Assembly (NCBI RefSeq): GCF_014203155.1
Contig: NZ_JACHIK010000006.1
Coordinates: 1-64,000, forward strand
Source of the DNA: Shinella fusca
GTDB taxonomy: Bacteria > Pseudomonadota > Alphaproteobacteria > Rhizobiales > Rhizobiaceae
Direction of reading: 5' to 3'
Length of the DNA: 64,000 nucleotides
Shown piece by piece: positions 32,602-42,000 of this stretch; positions within the stretch are counted from its first letter, which is position 1; the number at the start of each line of letters is the position of its first letter. Below the pieces are notes generated by a model that saw only the letters and a list, made by a program, of their open reading frames with translations, made no database searches and was not told the origin of the DNA. A program made the translations under genes and the position numbers.

Positions 32602-33759
32602 TTGAGTCAGTGTGTTTTTGTCGCGCGGGAAAGCGATCCGGCTGAAGGCCGCGTCGCCGGTTCCGTCGAAACAGTCAAGAAAATGAAGGCCCTCGGGCTC
32701 GATGTTCTGGTCGAGGCCGGCGCGGGTCTTGCCTCGCGCATCCTCGATGCCGACTACGAGGCCGCCGGCGCCCGAATCGTCGGGCCGGAGGAGGCGAAAG
32801 CTGCCGACGTCGTGCTCAAGGTGCGCCGCCCGACGACGGCGGAGATTTCCACCTACAAGCCCGGCGCCATCGTCATCGCCACCATGGATCCCTACGGCAA
32901 CGAGGCCGCCATCGCCGAGATGGCGAAGGCCGGGCTCACCGCCTTCGCCATGGAGCTGATGCCGCGCATCACGCGCGCCCAGTCGATGGACATCCTGTCC
33001 TCGCAGGCCAACCTTGCCGGCTACCAGGCCGTCATCGACGCGGCCTACGAGTTCGACCGCGCCATGCCGATGATGATGACCGCCGCCGGCACCGTGCCGG
33101 CCGCCAAGGTCTTCGTCATGGGGGCGGGCGTCGCGGGCCTTCAGGCCATCGCCACCGCGCGGCGCCTCGGCGCCGCCGTCTCGGCGACGGACGTGCGCCC
33201 CGCCGCCAAGGAGCAGGTCGCCTCGCTCGGCGCAAAATTCATCGCCGTCGAGGACGACGAGTTCAAGGCGGCCGAGACCGCCGGCGGCTATGCCAAGGAA
33301 ATGTCCAAGGAATACCAGGCGAAACAGGCGGCGCTCGTCGCCGACCACATCGCCAAGCAGGACATCGTCATCACCACCGCGCTGATCCCCGGCCGCCCGG
33401 CCCCGCGCCTCGTGACGCGGCAGATGCTCTCCGCCATGAAGACCGGCTCCGTCGCCGTCGACCTCGCCGTCGAGCGCGGCGGCAATATCGAGGGCTCGGA
33501 GGCCGGAAAGGTCGTCGAGGTCGAGGGCGTCAAGGTCATCGGCTACCTCAACGTGCCGGGCCGCATCGCAGCCTCCGCCTCGGCGCTCTACGCCAAGAAC
33601 CTCTTCACGTTCCTGGAGACCATGGTCGACAAGGAGACGAAGTCGGTCTCGGTCAATGCCGAGGACGAGCTGGTCAAGGCGACGATGCTGACCCATGGCG
33701 GGTCGGTCGTCCATCCGAACTTCGGCGGCGCCGCGGTTCATGAAGGGGAGGGCAAGTGA
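32602..33759 (+). CDS. pntAA: NAD(P) transhydrogenase, alpha subunit part 1 (NAD-binding domain I)
   Basis: A 385-residue domain I of the proton-translocating transhydrogenase, which transfers hydride between NADH and NADP+ using the proton gradient. The NAD-binding motif VMGAGVAGLQAIATARRLGA is near residues 172-191, and the mobile loop and ALIPGRPAPRLVT segment are present. The start is TTG at 32602, chosen because GGGGGGAGGA lies 9 bases upstream and the family opens with SQ-V-FVA-ESDP. It is the first gene of pntAA-pntAB-pntB, the split layout typical of alphaproteobacteria. Confidence 0.95.
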   Translation: MSQCVFVARESDPAEGRVAGSVETVKKMKALGLDVLVEAGAGLASRILDADYEAAGARIVGPEEAKAADVVLKVRRPTTAEISTYKPGAIVIATMDPYGNEAAIAEMAKAGLTAFAMELMPRITRAQSMDILSSQANLAGYQAVIDAAYEFDRAMPMMMTAAGTVPAAKVFVMGAGVAGLQAIATARRLGAAVSATDVRPAAKEQVASLGAKFIAVEDDEFKAAETAGGYAKEMSKEYQAKQAALVADHIAKQDIVITTALIPGRPAPRLVTRQMLSAMKTGSVAVDLAVERGGNIEGSEAGKVVEVEGVKVIGYLNVPGRIAASASALYAKNLFTFLETMVDKETKSVSVNAEDELVKATMLTHGGSVVHPNFGGAAVHEGEGK

Positions 33760-34169
33760 TGGCGAACGAACTTCTGGACAAGGCGCTCACCGATCTCGAC
33801 CGGGCCGTGGAGGCCGTCCGCGCCGCTTCCGAATATGTGCCGGATGCGGCGGGCGCCGTGGCGCACGGCGTTTCCGGCGGGGCGATCGATCCCTTCGTGT
33901 TCCGCCTGGCGATCTTCGTACTGTCGATCTTCGTCGGCTACTACGTCGTCTGGTCGGTGACGCCGGCATTGCACACGCCGCTGATGGCCGTCACCAACGC
34001 GATCTCGTCGGTCATCGTCGTCGGCGCGCTGCTTGCCGTCGGCATCTCGCTTTCGGGCGTTGCGACCGGCTTCGGCTTCGTCGCGCTGATCCTTGCCTCC
34101 GTCAACATCTTCGGCGGCTTCCTCGTCACCCAGCGCATGCTGGCGATGTACAAGAAAAAAGACAAGTGA
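33759..34169 (+). CDS. pntAB: NAD(P) transhydrogenase, alpha subunit part 2 (membrane)
   Basis: A 136-residue membrane subunit with three to four helices (FRLAIFVLSIFVGYYVVWSV, AISSVIVVGALLAVGISL, GFGFVALILASVNIFGGFL) and the family's C-terminal VTQRMLAMYKKK. It forms part of the proton channel with PntB. The ATG at 33759 overlaps the pntAA stop by one base (TGATG), so translation is coupled. Its N-terminal 45 residues are a soluble extension (DLDRAVEAVRAASEYVPDAA) that links to domain I. Confidence 0.95.
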   Translation: MANELLDKALTDLDRAVEAVRAASEYVPDAAGAVAHGVSGGAIDPFVFRLAIFVLSIFVGYYVVWSVTPALHTPLMAVTNAISSVIVVGALLAVGISLSGVATGFGFVALILASVNIFGGFLVTQRMLAMYKKKDK

Positions 34170-34179
34170 GGCCGGCCCG

Positions 34180-35577
34180 ATGAACGCAAACTTCGCAGCC
34201 TTCCTCTATCTCGTCTCCGGCGTGCTCTTCATCATGGCGCTGAGGGGCCTTTCGCACCCGACGACCAGCCGGCGCGGCAACACGCTCGGCATGGTCGGCA
34301 TGGGCATCGCCATCGGCACGACCTTGCTGCTGGCGACGCCCTCCTTCGGCGGCCTCGTGCTCATCGTGCTCGGCCTTGCCATCGGCGGGGGCGCCGGCGC
34401 CTGGATCGCCCGCTCCATCCCGATGACCTCGATGCCGCAGCTCGTCGCCGGCTTCCACTCGCTCGTCGGCCTTGCCGCCGTGCTGGTGGCCGCGGCCGCG
34501 CTCTATTCGCCGGTCTCCTTCGGCATCGGCGCGGTCGGCGAGATCCACGGCCAGGCGCTCGTCGAGATGGCGCTCGGCGTCGCCATCGGCGCGATCACCT
34601 TCACCGGCTCGATCATCGCCTTCCTCAAGCTCGACGGGCGCATGTCCGGCAAGCCGATCCTGCTGCCGATGCGCCACGCCGTCAACGCGGCGCTGCTTGC
34701 CGCCGTGGTCGTCCTCATCGTCGTCCTTGCGGCAACCGAGAGCCACACGGCCTTCTGGCTGATCGTCGCGCTGGCGCTCGTCCTCGGCGTGCTGATCATC
34801 GTGCCGATCGGCGGGGCGGACATGCCCGTCGTCGTCTCCATGCTCAACTCCTATTCGGGTTGGGCGGCGGCCGGCATCGGCTTCACGCTTGGCAACCTTG
34901 CGCTCATCATCACCGGCGCGCTGGTCGGCTCCTCGGGCGCGATCCTCTCCTACATCATGTGCAAGGGCATGAACCGCTCGTTCGTCTCGGTCATCCTCGG
35001 CGGTTTCGGCGGCGAGACGGCGGCGGCAGCCGACGACGGCATCCAGCGCACGGTCAAGCAGGGTTCTGCCGACGACGCGGCCTTCCTCATGTCGAATGCC
35101 TCCAAGGTCATCATCGTGCCGGGCTACGGCATGGCGGTGGCGCAGGCCCAGCATGCGCTGCGCGAGCTTGCCGACAAGCTGAAGGAGCAGGGCGTCGAGG
35201 TGAAATACGCGATCCACCCCGTCGCCGGCCGCATGCCCGGCCACATGAACGTGCTGCTCGCTGAAGCCAACGTGCCCTATGACGAGGTCTTCGAGCTGGA
35301 AGATATCAACTCGGAATTCGCACAGGCCGACGTCGCCTATGTCATCGGCGCCAACGACGTGACGAACCCGGCCGCGCGCGACGACAAGTCCTCGCCGATC
35401 TACGGCATGCCGATCCTCGACGTCGACAAGGCCAAGACCTGCCTCTTCGTCAAGCGTTCGCTGGGCTCCGGCTATGCCGGCATCGACAACACGCTGTTCT
35501 ACAAGGACGGCACGATGATGCTGCTCGGCGACGCCAAGAAGATGACGGAAGACATCGTCAAGGCGATGAACCACTGA
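34180..35577 (+). CDS. pntB: NAD(P) transhydrogenase, beta subunit
   Basis: A 465-residue subunit. The N-terminal 270 residues are about eight or nine membrane helices, including AGFHSLVGLAAVLVAAAA with the conserved His and GWAAAGIGFTLGNLALII. The C-terminal domain III binds NADP(H) through VIIVPGYGMAVAQAQHAL and IGANDVTNPAARDD. The start at 34180 lies 10 bases after pntAB. The operon ends at a strong bidirectional terminator. PntB with PntAA/PntAB gives a complete enzyme in the inner membrane. Confidence 0.96.
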   Translation: MNANFAAFLYLVSGVLFIMALRGLSHPTTSRRGNTLGMVGMGIAIGTTLLLATPSFGGLVLIVLGLAIGGGAGAWIARSIPMTSMPQLVAGFHSLVGLAAVLVAAAALYSPVSFGIGAVGEIHGQALVEMALGVAIGAITFTGSIIAFLKLDGRMSGKPILLPMRHAVNAALLAAVVVLIVVLAATESHTAFWLIVALALVLGVLIIVPIGGADMPVVVSMLNSYSGWAAAGIGFTLGNLALIITGALVGSSGAILSYIMCKGMNRSFVSVILGGFGGETAAAADDGIQRTVKQGSADDAAFLMSNASKVIIVPGYGMAVAQAQHALRELADKLKEQGVEVKYAIHPVAGRMPGHMNVLLAEANVPYDEVFELEDINSEFAQADVAYVIGANDVTNPAARDDKSSPIYGMPILDVDKAKTCLFVKRSLGSGYAGIDNTLFYKDGTMMLLGDAKKMTEDIVKAMNH

Positions 35578-35608
35578 GGTCCGGCGGCGGCCGCCGCCTT
35601 CCACGACG

Positions 35609-35638
35609 AAAAAGCCCGCGACCATGTCGCGGGCTTTT
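35609..35638. terminator. Bidirectional terminator between pntB and the TPR lipoprotein gene
   Basis: AAAAGCCCGCGAC (35610-35622) and GTCGCGGGCTTTT (35626-35638) form a perfect stem with a 3-base loop, with T-runs on both strands. It serves the convergent pntB and TPR genes. Confidence 0.93.
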
Positions 35639-35660
35639 GCATTTGAGGCTTCGCAGCCGG

Positions 35661-36554
35661 TCAGGCGGGCTTTGCGGTGTCGGCGACGCCCTTGGTGCGG
35701 GCGAGGCCGTCCTTGGCGGGCTTGTAGTTCGGATCGAGCCGCAGGGCCTGCGAATAGGAGCGGGCGGCCTTGGCCATCTCGCCGCGGCGCTCGTAGATCA
35801 GCGCCTGGTTCGACCAGGATTCGGCCAGCTTGCCGTCGAGGTTGATGGCCGTGTTGAAATCCGAGAACGCGTTGTCGTCGTCGCCGAGCGCCGCATAGGA
35901 GATGCCGCGGCCGTTATAGGGCTCGGCCGAGTTCGGCGAGAGCGAGATGGCCTTCGAGAAGTCCTCGATCGCCTTGTCGTGCTGGCGGCGGGCCTGGTAG
36001 ATCAGGCCGCGGTTGTGATAGGCGCGCGGATCGGTCGTATCGAGCTGGATGGCGCGGTTGAAGTCGCGGAAGGCGTCGTCGAGGCGGCCGGCCTGGCGAT
36101 AGAGGTTGCCGCGGCCGATATAGGCGACGTCGTAGTTCGCGTTGAGCTGGAGCGCCGTGTTGTAGTCGGCGGCGGCCTGCGCCTGGTCGCCCATGCTGCG
36201 CTCGACGAGCGCGCGGTTGGCATAGGCCTGGTAGTAGCGCGGGTTCAGCTCGATGGCGCGGTTGAAGTCGTCGAGGGCGCGGCGATATTCGCCGGCGCGG
36301 CCATAGGCCGAGCCGCGCACGTTGTAGCCTTCCGGATCCTGCGGGTTGGCGGCGATGACGGCCGAGAGCGAGGCGATGTTCTCCTGCGAGCCCTGCACGC
36401 GCTCGACCTTCAGCACATCCGTCGAGGTGGTCGACTGGCAGCCGGCAAGCAGGAGGGCGAGGGACGTGGCGGCGACGGCGGCCATCAGGGGACGGCAGAT
36501 GCGCATATTGGAGGAAGAAAGACGATCGGTCGGGAACCCGGTGGATGCAGTCAT
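35661..36554 (-). CDS. TPR-repeat lipoprotein (NlpI-like)
   Basis: A 297-residue lipoprotein. A long N-terminal region leads into the lipobox LLAGC (near residue 38), so the mature protein is lipid-anchored. About six tetratricopeptide repeats follow, for example AYANRALVERSMGDQAQAAA and AYIGRGNLYRQAGRLDDAFR, each about 34 residues. ATG at 36554 has GAGG upstream; ATG at 36506 would give a shorter signal peptide. Such proteins scaffold envelope complexes. It is downstream of rpsU, separated by an intrinsic terminator. Confidence 0.88.
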   Translation of the reverse strand: MTASTGFPTDRLSSSNMRICRPLMAAVAATSLALLLAGCQSTTSTDVLKVERVQGSQENIASLSAVIAANPQDPEGYNVRGSAYGRAGEYRRALDDFNRAIELNPRYYQAYANRALVERSMGDQAQAAADYNTALQLNANYDVAYIGRGNLYRQAGRLDDAFRDFNRAIQLDTTDPRAYHNRGLIYQARRQHDKAIEDFSKAISLSPNSAEPYNGRGISYAALGDDDNAFSDFNTAINLDGKLAESWSNQALIYERRGEMAKAARSYSQALRLDPNYKPAKDGLARTKGVADTAKPA

Positions 36555-36707
36555 GTCCAAGTGCGAATCCTCAAAATGGGCTTCTGTCGCGCCTCATGCG
36601 GGCAGAAAGTGCTGCGGCCTTCAGGGCAATTCCGGAAATGGGCGCAGCCGCCGGCCTGGAATTGCACGGGATGCCTTTCACAAGGGTGAACGGGTCCCGG
36701 TCACATG

Positions 36708-36741
36708 AAAAAAGGCGGCGGCGAAATCTTCGCCCCCGCCC
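36708..36741 (-). terminator. Intrinsic terminator of rpsU
   Basis: Read on the minus strand, GGCGGGGGCGAA and TTCGCCGCCGCC form a 12-bp stem with one mismatch and a 3-base loop, followed by six T (plus-strand A at 36708-36713). It lies 36 bases after the rpsU stop. Confidence 0.92.
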
Positions 36742-36776
36742 GGTCTTGCATTCGAAAACGTCGAAAAAACGACCGA

Positions 36777-37004
36777 TCAACGGGCGCCAGGACGACCGCC
36801 GATGAGGCCTTCGCGCTGGGCGCGCTTGCGGGCCAGCTTGCGGACGCGACGGACGGCTTCGGCCTTTTCACGCGCACGCTTCTGCGACGGCTTTTCGTAA
36901 TAGTCGCGCATCTTCATTTCACGGAAAATACCTTCGCGCTGCATCTTCTTCTTGAGAGCGCGGAGAGCCTGATCAACATTGTTGTCGCGGACAAGTACCT
37001 GCAC
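36777..37004 (-). CDS. rpsU: 30S ribosomal protein S21
   Basis: A 75-residue S21, which binds the 30S subunit near the anti-Shine-Dalgarno end of 16S rRNA. It shows the family opening [20 protein letters not shown] and a basic C-terminus (KKPSQKR-like [17 protein letters not shown]). The start is GTG at 37004 with AAAGGAACGGG upstream. It is divergent from soxB. The 331-base gap (37005-37335) holds both promoters; I see no clear operator or RNA there. Confidence 0.97.
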   Translation of the reverse strand: MQVLVRDNNVDQALRALKKKMQREGIFREMKMRDYYEKPSQKRAREKAEAVRRVRKLARKRAQREGLIGGRPGAR

Positions 37005-37335
37005 GAGAATCCCGTTCCTTTAATTGTTGCCAGCCCGGCGATTCCTTAAGGTCGTCAGGCAAATAGGTGACGTTCGCGCAGCCCGGAAGGCTGACGATTG
37101 AGGCGTCGGATACCAGATGGACGCGCAGAAGTCCAGTCTCTTGCGGAAAGATGCTCGGGATATTTGCGGACAAGGCCGGGAAAACCGTCGTAAAACCATC
37201 GACGCGGCTCATGTCGCATGTGGTACAAGGGACGCCTGAATGCGTCGCAAAGAATACGGCGTCCGCCATCAGGATTTGCTTTCTATCGGGGCAGGAAACA
37301 GCCGGCGGGGCCGGCGAGATTTGAGGACTTGGGTA

Positions 37336-38589
37336 ATGCGCAAATATTCGGTTTTCGCCGTCGCCCGCGAGGCGATGCGCGGCCACAAGGGTTGGGAGCC
37401 GCAATGGGCCTCGCCCGAACCGCGCAAGGAATACGACGTGATCATCGTCGGCGGCGGCGGACACGGCCTCGGCGCTGCCTATTACCTTGCCAAGGAGCAC
37501 GGCATCACCAATGTCGCCGTGATCGAGAAGGGCTGGCTCGGCGGCGGCAATACCGGCCGCAACACGACCATCATCCGCTCGAACTATCTCTATGACGAGA
37601 GCATGGACATCTACGAGCACTCGCTGAAGCTCTGGGAGGGCCTCAGCCAGGACCTCAACTACAATGTCATGTACTCGCCGCGCGGCGTGATGATGCTGTC
37701 GCATAACGTCCACGACAAGCAGTCCTTCCAGCGCCATGTCCACGCCAATCGCCTGCACGGCATCGACAACGAATGGCTGACGCCGCAGCAGGCGAAGGAC
37801 TATTGCCCGCCGCTCGACATCTCCGCGACCGCCCGCTACCCGATCAACGGCGCGGCCCTCCAGCGGCGCGGCGGCACGGCCCGCCACGACGCCGTCGCCT
37901 GGGGCTATGCCCGCGCCGCTTCCGATCGCGGCGTGCACATCATCCAGAACTGCGAGGTCAAGGGCATCCGCCGCGGGCCGGACGGCGCGGTGACGGGCGT
38001 GGAGACCTCGAAGGGCTTCATCGGCGCCAGGAAGATCGCCGTTTCGGCCTCCGGCCACAACTCGGTCATCATGGCGATGGCCGACGTCAAGCTGCCGCTG
38101 CACTCCGTGCCGCTGCAGGCGCTCGTCTCCGAGCCGATGAAGCCGATCTTCCCGTGCGTCGTCATGTCCAACTCGGTGCATGCCTATATCTCGCAGTCGG
38201 ACAAGGGCGAGCTCGTCATCGGCGCGGGCACGGACCAGTACAATTCCTATTCGCAGACCGGCGGCCTCCAGATCATCACACATACGCTGGACGCGATCTG
38301 CGAGCTCTTCCCGATGTTCCGCCGCGTCAAGATGATGCGCCAGTGGGGCGGCATCACCGACAACACGCCGGACCGCTCGGCGATCCAGGGCGTGACGCCG
38401 GTTCAAAACCTCTTCGTCAATTGCGGCTGGGGCACCGGCGGCTTCAAGGCGACGCCGGGCTCGGCGCACCTCTTCGCCCACCTCATCGCGAAGGGCGAGC
38501 CGCACAAGCTGGCGTCCGGCCTGACGCTCGACCGCTTCCGCACCGGCCGCCTCATCGACGAGGCCGCGGCCGCGGCCGTGGCTCACTGA
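37336..38589 (+). CDS. soxB: Sarcosine oxidase, beta subunit
   Basis: A 417-residue FAD-dependent subunit of heterotetrameric sarcosine oxidase, which oxidises sarcosine to glycine and yields 5,10-methylene-tetrahydrofolate and H2O2. The dinucleotide motif is VIIVGGGGHGLGAAYYLAKE (near residues 35-54). The FMN-linking histidine region follows GWLGGGNTGRNTTIIRSNY. The C-terminal GWGTGGFKATPGS is the flavin-binding end. ATG at 37336 follows GAGGACTTGGG; an open frame begins at 37240 without similarity. First gene of soxBDAG. Confidence 0.96.
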   Translation: MRKYSVFAVAREAMRGHKGWEPQWASPEPRKEYDVIIVGGGGHGLGAAYYLAKEHGITNVAVIEKGWLGGGNTGRNTTIIRSNYLYDESMDIYEHSLKLWEGLSQDLNYNVMYSPRGVMMLSHNVHDKQSFQRHVHANRLHGIDNEWLTPQQAKDYCPPLDISATARYPINGAALQRRGGTARHDAVAWGYARAASDRGVHIIQNCEVKGIRRGPDGAVTGVETSKGFIGARKIAVSASGHNSVIMAMADVKLPLHSVPLQALVSEPMKPIFPCVVMSNSVHAYISQSDKGELVIGAGTDQYNSYSQTGGLQIITHTLDAICELFPMFRRVKMMRQWGGITDNTPDRSAIQGVTPVQNLFVNCGWGTGGFKATPGSAHLFAHLIAKGEPHKLASGLTLDRFRTGRLIDEAAAAAVAH

Positions 38590-38650
38590 TTTCATTTCAC
38601 CCGCGCGTCCGGCGGCCGAAGGCCGGCCGGCGCGGGACAGGAGAAACCCG

Positions 38651-39010
38651 ATGCTTCTCATCTACTGCCCCTACTGCGAGGAAGAGCGCTCCGAGCTCGA
38701 ATTCCGCCACGGCGGCGATGCGCATATCGCCCGCCCGACCAACATCGCCGATATCAGCGACGCGGAATTCGAGGATTACTTCTTCCTGCGCGACAACCCG
38801 AAAGGGCTGATCTTCGAGCGCTGGCGCCATATCCATGGCTGCGGGCGCTTCTTCAACGCGGCGCGCGATACGGTGAGCGACAAGTTCTACATGAGCTACA
38901 AGGCAGGCGAGCCGAAGCCGTACATCCCCGGCGTTTCGCCCGCCAGCGAAAAGCCCCTGTCTGAAAATGTGGGCGAAACCTATGAAGCCACGGAAGGAAC
39001 CGCGAAATGA
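38651..39010 (+). CDS. soxD: Sarcosine oxidase, delta subunit
   Basis: A 119-residue delta subunit, the small zinc-binding part of heterotetrameric sarcosine oxidase. The CPYCEEERSELEF opening (C6 and C9) with H59-type IHGCGRFFN provides the zinc ligands. The conserved RPTNIADISDAEFEDYFFLRDNP segment, given here as residues 27-49, is family-typical. The start follows AGGAGAAACCC. It overlaps soxA by four bases (ATGA), so translation is coupled. Confidence 0.94.
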   Translation: MLLIYCPYCEEERSELEFRHGGDAHIARPTNIADISDAEFEDYFFLRDNPKGLIFERWRHIHGCGRFFNAARDTVSDKFYMSYKAGEPKPYIPGVSPASEKPLSENVGETYEATEGTAK

Positions 39011-42000
39011 GCGGCGCTAATCGCATTGCCGGTCAGGGCCGCCTGACGCCCGCCAGGACGGCGCGTTTCACCTTCGACGGAAAGACGTTCGATGCGCTCG
39101 AAGGCGATACCGTCGCCTCCGCGCTGCTTGCCAACGGCGTGCACCTCGTCGGCCGCTCGTTCAAGTACCACCGCCCGCGCGGCATCCTTTCGGCCGGGCC
39201 GGAAGAGCCGAACGCGCTCGTCGACGTCTCGCGGGACGCCGCCCGCCGCCAGCCGAACGTGCGCGCGCCGGTGCAGGAAGTCTTCGACGGCATGAAGGTG
39301 GAATCGCAGAACCGTTTCCCCTCGCTCGCCTTCGATATCGGCGGCATCAACAACCTGATGTCGCCGTTCTTCGCGGCCGGCTTCTACTACAAGACCTTCA
39401 TGTGGCCGAAGGCGGCCTGGGAGAAGCTCTACGAGCCCTTCATCCGTAAGGCCGCCGGCCTCGGCGTCGCGCCGACGGAGGAGGACCCGGACCACTATGC
39501 CAGCCGCTATGCCTATTGCGACGTGCTTGTCGCCGGCGCCGGCGTCGCTGGCCTTTCGGCAGCCCTTGCCGCCGCCGAAGCGGGCGCCCGCGTGATCCTC
39601 GTCGACGAGCAGCCGGAAGTCGGCGGTGCGCTGCACTACGACCTGTCGGTGAAGATCGACGGCCAGAACGGCTACGACTGGGCGCAGGCGACGGCTGCCA
39701 AGCTCAAGGCGATGGAGAACGTCACCGTCCTCACCCGCACGACGGCCTTCGGCTACTACAACCACAACTTCGTCGGCCTCGTCGAGCGCGTCACGGATCA
39801 TCTTGCGCGCCCCGACCGGAAGCTGCCGCGCGAGCGGCTGTGGCAGGTGCGTGCCAAGCGCGTCATCCTTGCCACCGGCTCCATCGAGCGGCACATGGTG
39901 TTCGCCAACAACGACCGGCCGGGCATCATGCTCGCCTCGGCGGCGCGCACATATCTCAACCATTTCGGCGTTGCCGTCGGCCGCAAGGTCGGCGTCTATA
40001 CGGCGAACGATTCGGCCTATGAGGCCGCCTTCGACCTGAAGCGCGCTGGCGTCACCGTCGCCGCCATCGTCGACAACCGCGAAAAGCCCGGCGAGGGCGT
40101 GCTTGCCGAAGCCCGCAAGCTCGGCATCGAGGTGCTGGCAGGCCATTCGGTCGTCGACACCAAGGGCAAGCTCCGCGTCTCCTCCATGTCGGTCGCGCGC
40201 AACGGCGGCGGCTCGGCGCGCTCGATCCCGATCGATGCACTCCTGATGTCGGCCGGCTGGACGCCCTCCGTCCACCTCTTCTCGCAGTCGCGCGGCAAGG
40301 TCGCCTATGACGCGGCCACCGGCCGCTTCCTGCCGGGCACCTATGCGCAGGATTGCCTCTCGGTCGGCTCGTGCAACGGCACGGACGGCCTGCAGGCGAC
40401 CATCGAGGAGGGGCTTGCCGCGGGCGAGCTGATGGCCCGCGCCACCGGCCACGAGGGCGGCGGCAAGGTCGAGCTTTCCGGCGAGAACGCCTTCGAATGG
40501 ACCGGCGGGATGGCAGGCAGCGGCGAGGGCGCCGGGGTCGACACGACCGTCAAGGCCTTCGTCGACTTCCAGAACGACGTCTGCGCCAAGGATATCCGCC
40601 TTGCCGTGCGCGAGGGCATGCACTCGATCGAGCACATCAAGCGCTTCACCACCAACGGCATGGCGACGGACCAGGGCAAGCTCTCCAACATCCACGGCCT
40701 TGCCATCGCGTCCGAGGTGCTGAACCGCGAGATCCCGAAGATCGGCCTCACCACCTTCCGCGCGCCCTATACGCCCGTCACCTTCGGCGCGCTGATCAGC
40801 CATTCGCGCGGCGACCTGTTCGATCCGGCCCGCAAGACGCCGATGCATGCCTGGGAGGAGGCGCACGGCGCCGTCTTCGAGGATGTCGGCAACTGGAAGC
40901 GCGCCTGGTACTATCCGCGCTCGGGCGAGACCATGCACGACGCGGTCAACCGCGAGTGCCGCACGGTGCGCAGCGCCGCCGGGGTCTTCGACGCCTCGAC
41001 GCTCGGCAAGATCGAGGTCGTCGGCCCGGATGCGGCCGAGTTCATGAACCTCATGTACACCAATGGCTGGGACACGCTGAAGCCCGGCCGCTGCCGCTAC
41101 GGCATCATGCTGCGCGAGGACGGCTTCATCTATGACGACGGCGTCGTCGGCCGCCTTTCGGAGGACCGCTTCCACGTCACCACCACGACGGGCGGCGCGC
41201 CGCGCGTCATGCACCACATGGAAGACTATCTCCAGACGGAGTTCCCGCACCTCAAGGTCTGGCTGACGTCCACCACCGAACAGTGGGCGGTCATCGCCGT
41301 GCAGGGCCCGAAGGCGCGCGAGATCCTCGAGCCGCTCGTCGAGGGCATCGACATGTCGAACGAGGCCTTCCCGCACATGAGCGTGCGCGAGGGCAAGTTC
41401 TGCGGCGTGCCGACCCGGCTCTTCCGCATGTCCTTCACCGGGGAAGCCGGCTACGAAGTCAACGTGCCGGCCGACTACGGCGAGGCCGTCTGGGAAGCCA
41501 TCTGGGCGCGTGCCGAACCGCTCGGCGCCTGCGCCTACGGCACGGAGACGATGCACGTTCTTCGCGCCGAGAAAGGCTACATCATCGTCGGCCAGGATAC
41601 GGACGGCACGGTCACGCCCTATGACGCCAGCCTCGCCTGGGCCGTCTCGAAGAAGAAGACGGACTTCGTCGGCATCCGCGGCCTCAAGCGGCCGGACCTC
41701 GTCAAGGAGGGCCGCAAGCAGCTCGTCGGCCTCCTGACGAAGGACCCGAAGGTGGTGCTGGAGGAGGGCGCGCAGATCGTCGCTGATCCGAACGAGCCGA
41801 AGCCGATGACCATGCTCGGCCACGTCACCTCGTCCTACTGGTCGGAGAACTGCGGCCGGTCGATCGCCATGGCGCTCGTCGCCGGCGGCCAGGCCCGCAT
41901 GGGCCAGACGCTCTACGTGCCGATGCCCGACCGCACCATCGCGGTCGAGGTCAGCGACATGGTCTTTGTCGACAAGGAAGGAGGACGCCTCAATGGCTGA
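39007..42000 (+). CDS. soxA: Sarcosine oxidase, alpha subunit
   Basis: A 997-residue alpha subunit of usual length. Domain order: N-terminal ferredoxin-like segment (FTFDGKTFDALEGDT and LVGRSFKYHRPRGI), NAD/FAD-type Rossmann domain with VAGAGVAGLSAALAAAEAGA (near residue 176), then a C-terminal GcvT-like folate-binding domain starting near residue 610 (HAWEEAHGAVFEDVGNWKRA). The last captures the formaldehyde unit on tetrahydrofolate. It overlaps soxD and soxG by a few bases. Oxidation takes place in the cytoplasm. Confidence 0.97.
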   Translation: MSGANRIAGQGRLTPARTARFTFDGKTFDALEGDTVASALLANGVHLVGRSFKYHRPRGILSAGPEEPNALVDVSRDAARRQPNVRAPVQEVFDGMKVESQNRFPSLAFDIGGINNLMSPFFAAGFYYKTFMWPKAAWEKLYEPFIRKAAGLGVAPTEEDPDHYASRYAYCDVLVAGAGVAGLSAALAAAEAGARVILVDEQPEVGGALHYDLSVKIDGQNGYDWAQATAAKLKAMENVTVLTRTTAFGYYNHNFVGLVERVTDHLARPDRKLPRERLWQVRAKRVILATGSIERHMVFANNDRPGIMLASAARTYLNHFGVAVGRKVGVYTANDSAYEAAFDLKRAGVTVAAIVDNREKPGEGVLAEARKLGIEVLAGHSVVDTKGKLRVSSMSVARNGGGSARSIPIDALLMSAGWTPSVHLFSQSRGKVAYDAATGRFLPGTYAQDCLSVGSCNGTDGLQATIEEGLAAGELMARATGHEGGGKVELSGENAFEWTGGMAGSGEGAGVDTTVKAFVDFQNDVCAKDIRLAVREGMHSIEHIKRFTTNGMATDQGKLSNIHGLAIASEVLNREIPKIGLTTFRAPYTPVTFGALISHSRGDLFDPARKTPMHAWEEAHGAVFEDVGNWKRAWYYPRSGETMHDAVNRECRTVRSAAGVFDASTLGKIEVVGPDAAEFMNLMYTNGWDTLKPGRCRYGIMLREDGFIYDDGVVGRLSEDRFHVTTTTGGAPRVMHHMEDYLQTEFPHLKVWLTSTTEQWAVIAVQGPKAREILEPLVEGIDMSNEAFPHMSVREGKFCGVPTRLFRMSFTGEAGYEVNVPADYGEAVWEAIWARAEPLGACAYGTETMHVLRAEKGYIIVGQDTDGTVTPYDASLAWAVSKKKTDFVGIRGLKRPDLVKEGRKQLVGLLTKDPKVVLEEGAQIVADPNEPKPMTMLGHVTSSYWSENCGRSIAMALVAGGQARMGQTLYVPMPDRTIAVEVSDMVFVDKEGGRLNG

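Noticed and set aside
38980-41823. 947-codon open frame antisense to soxA
   Set aside because: It is a shadow of soxA. The product is a His/Arg/Asp/Val/Ala-rich composition artefact with no domain.
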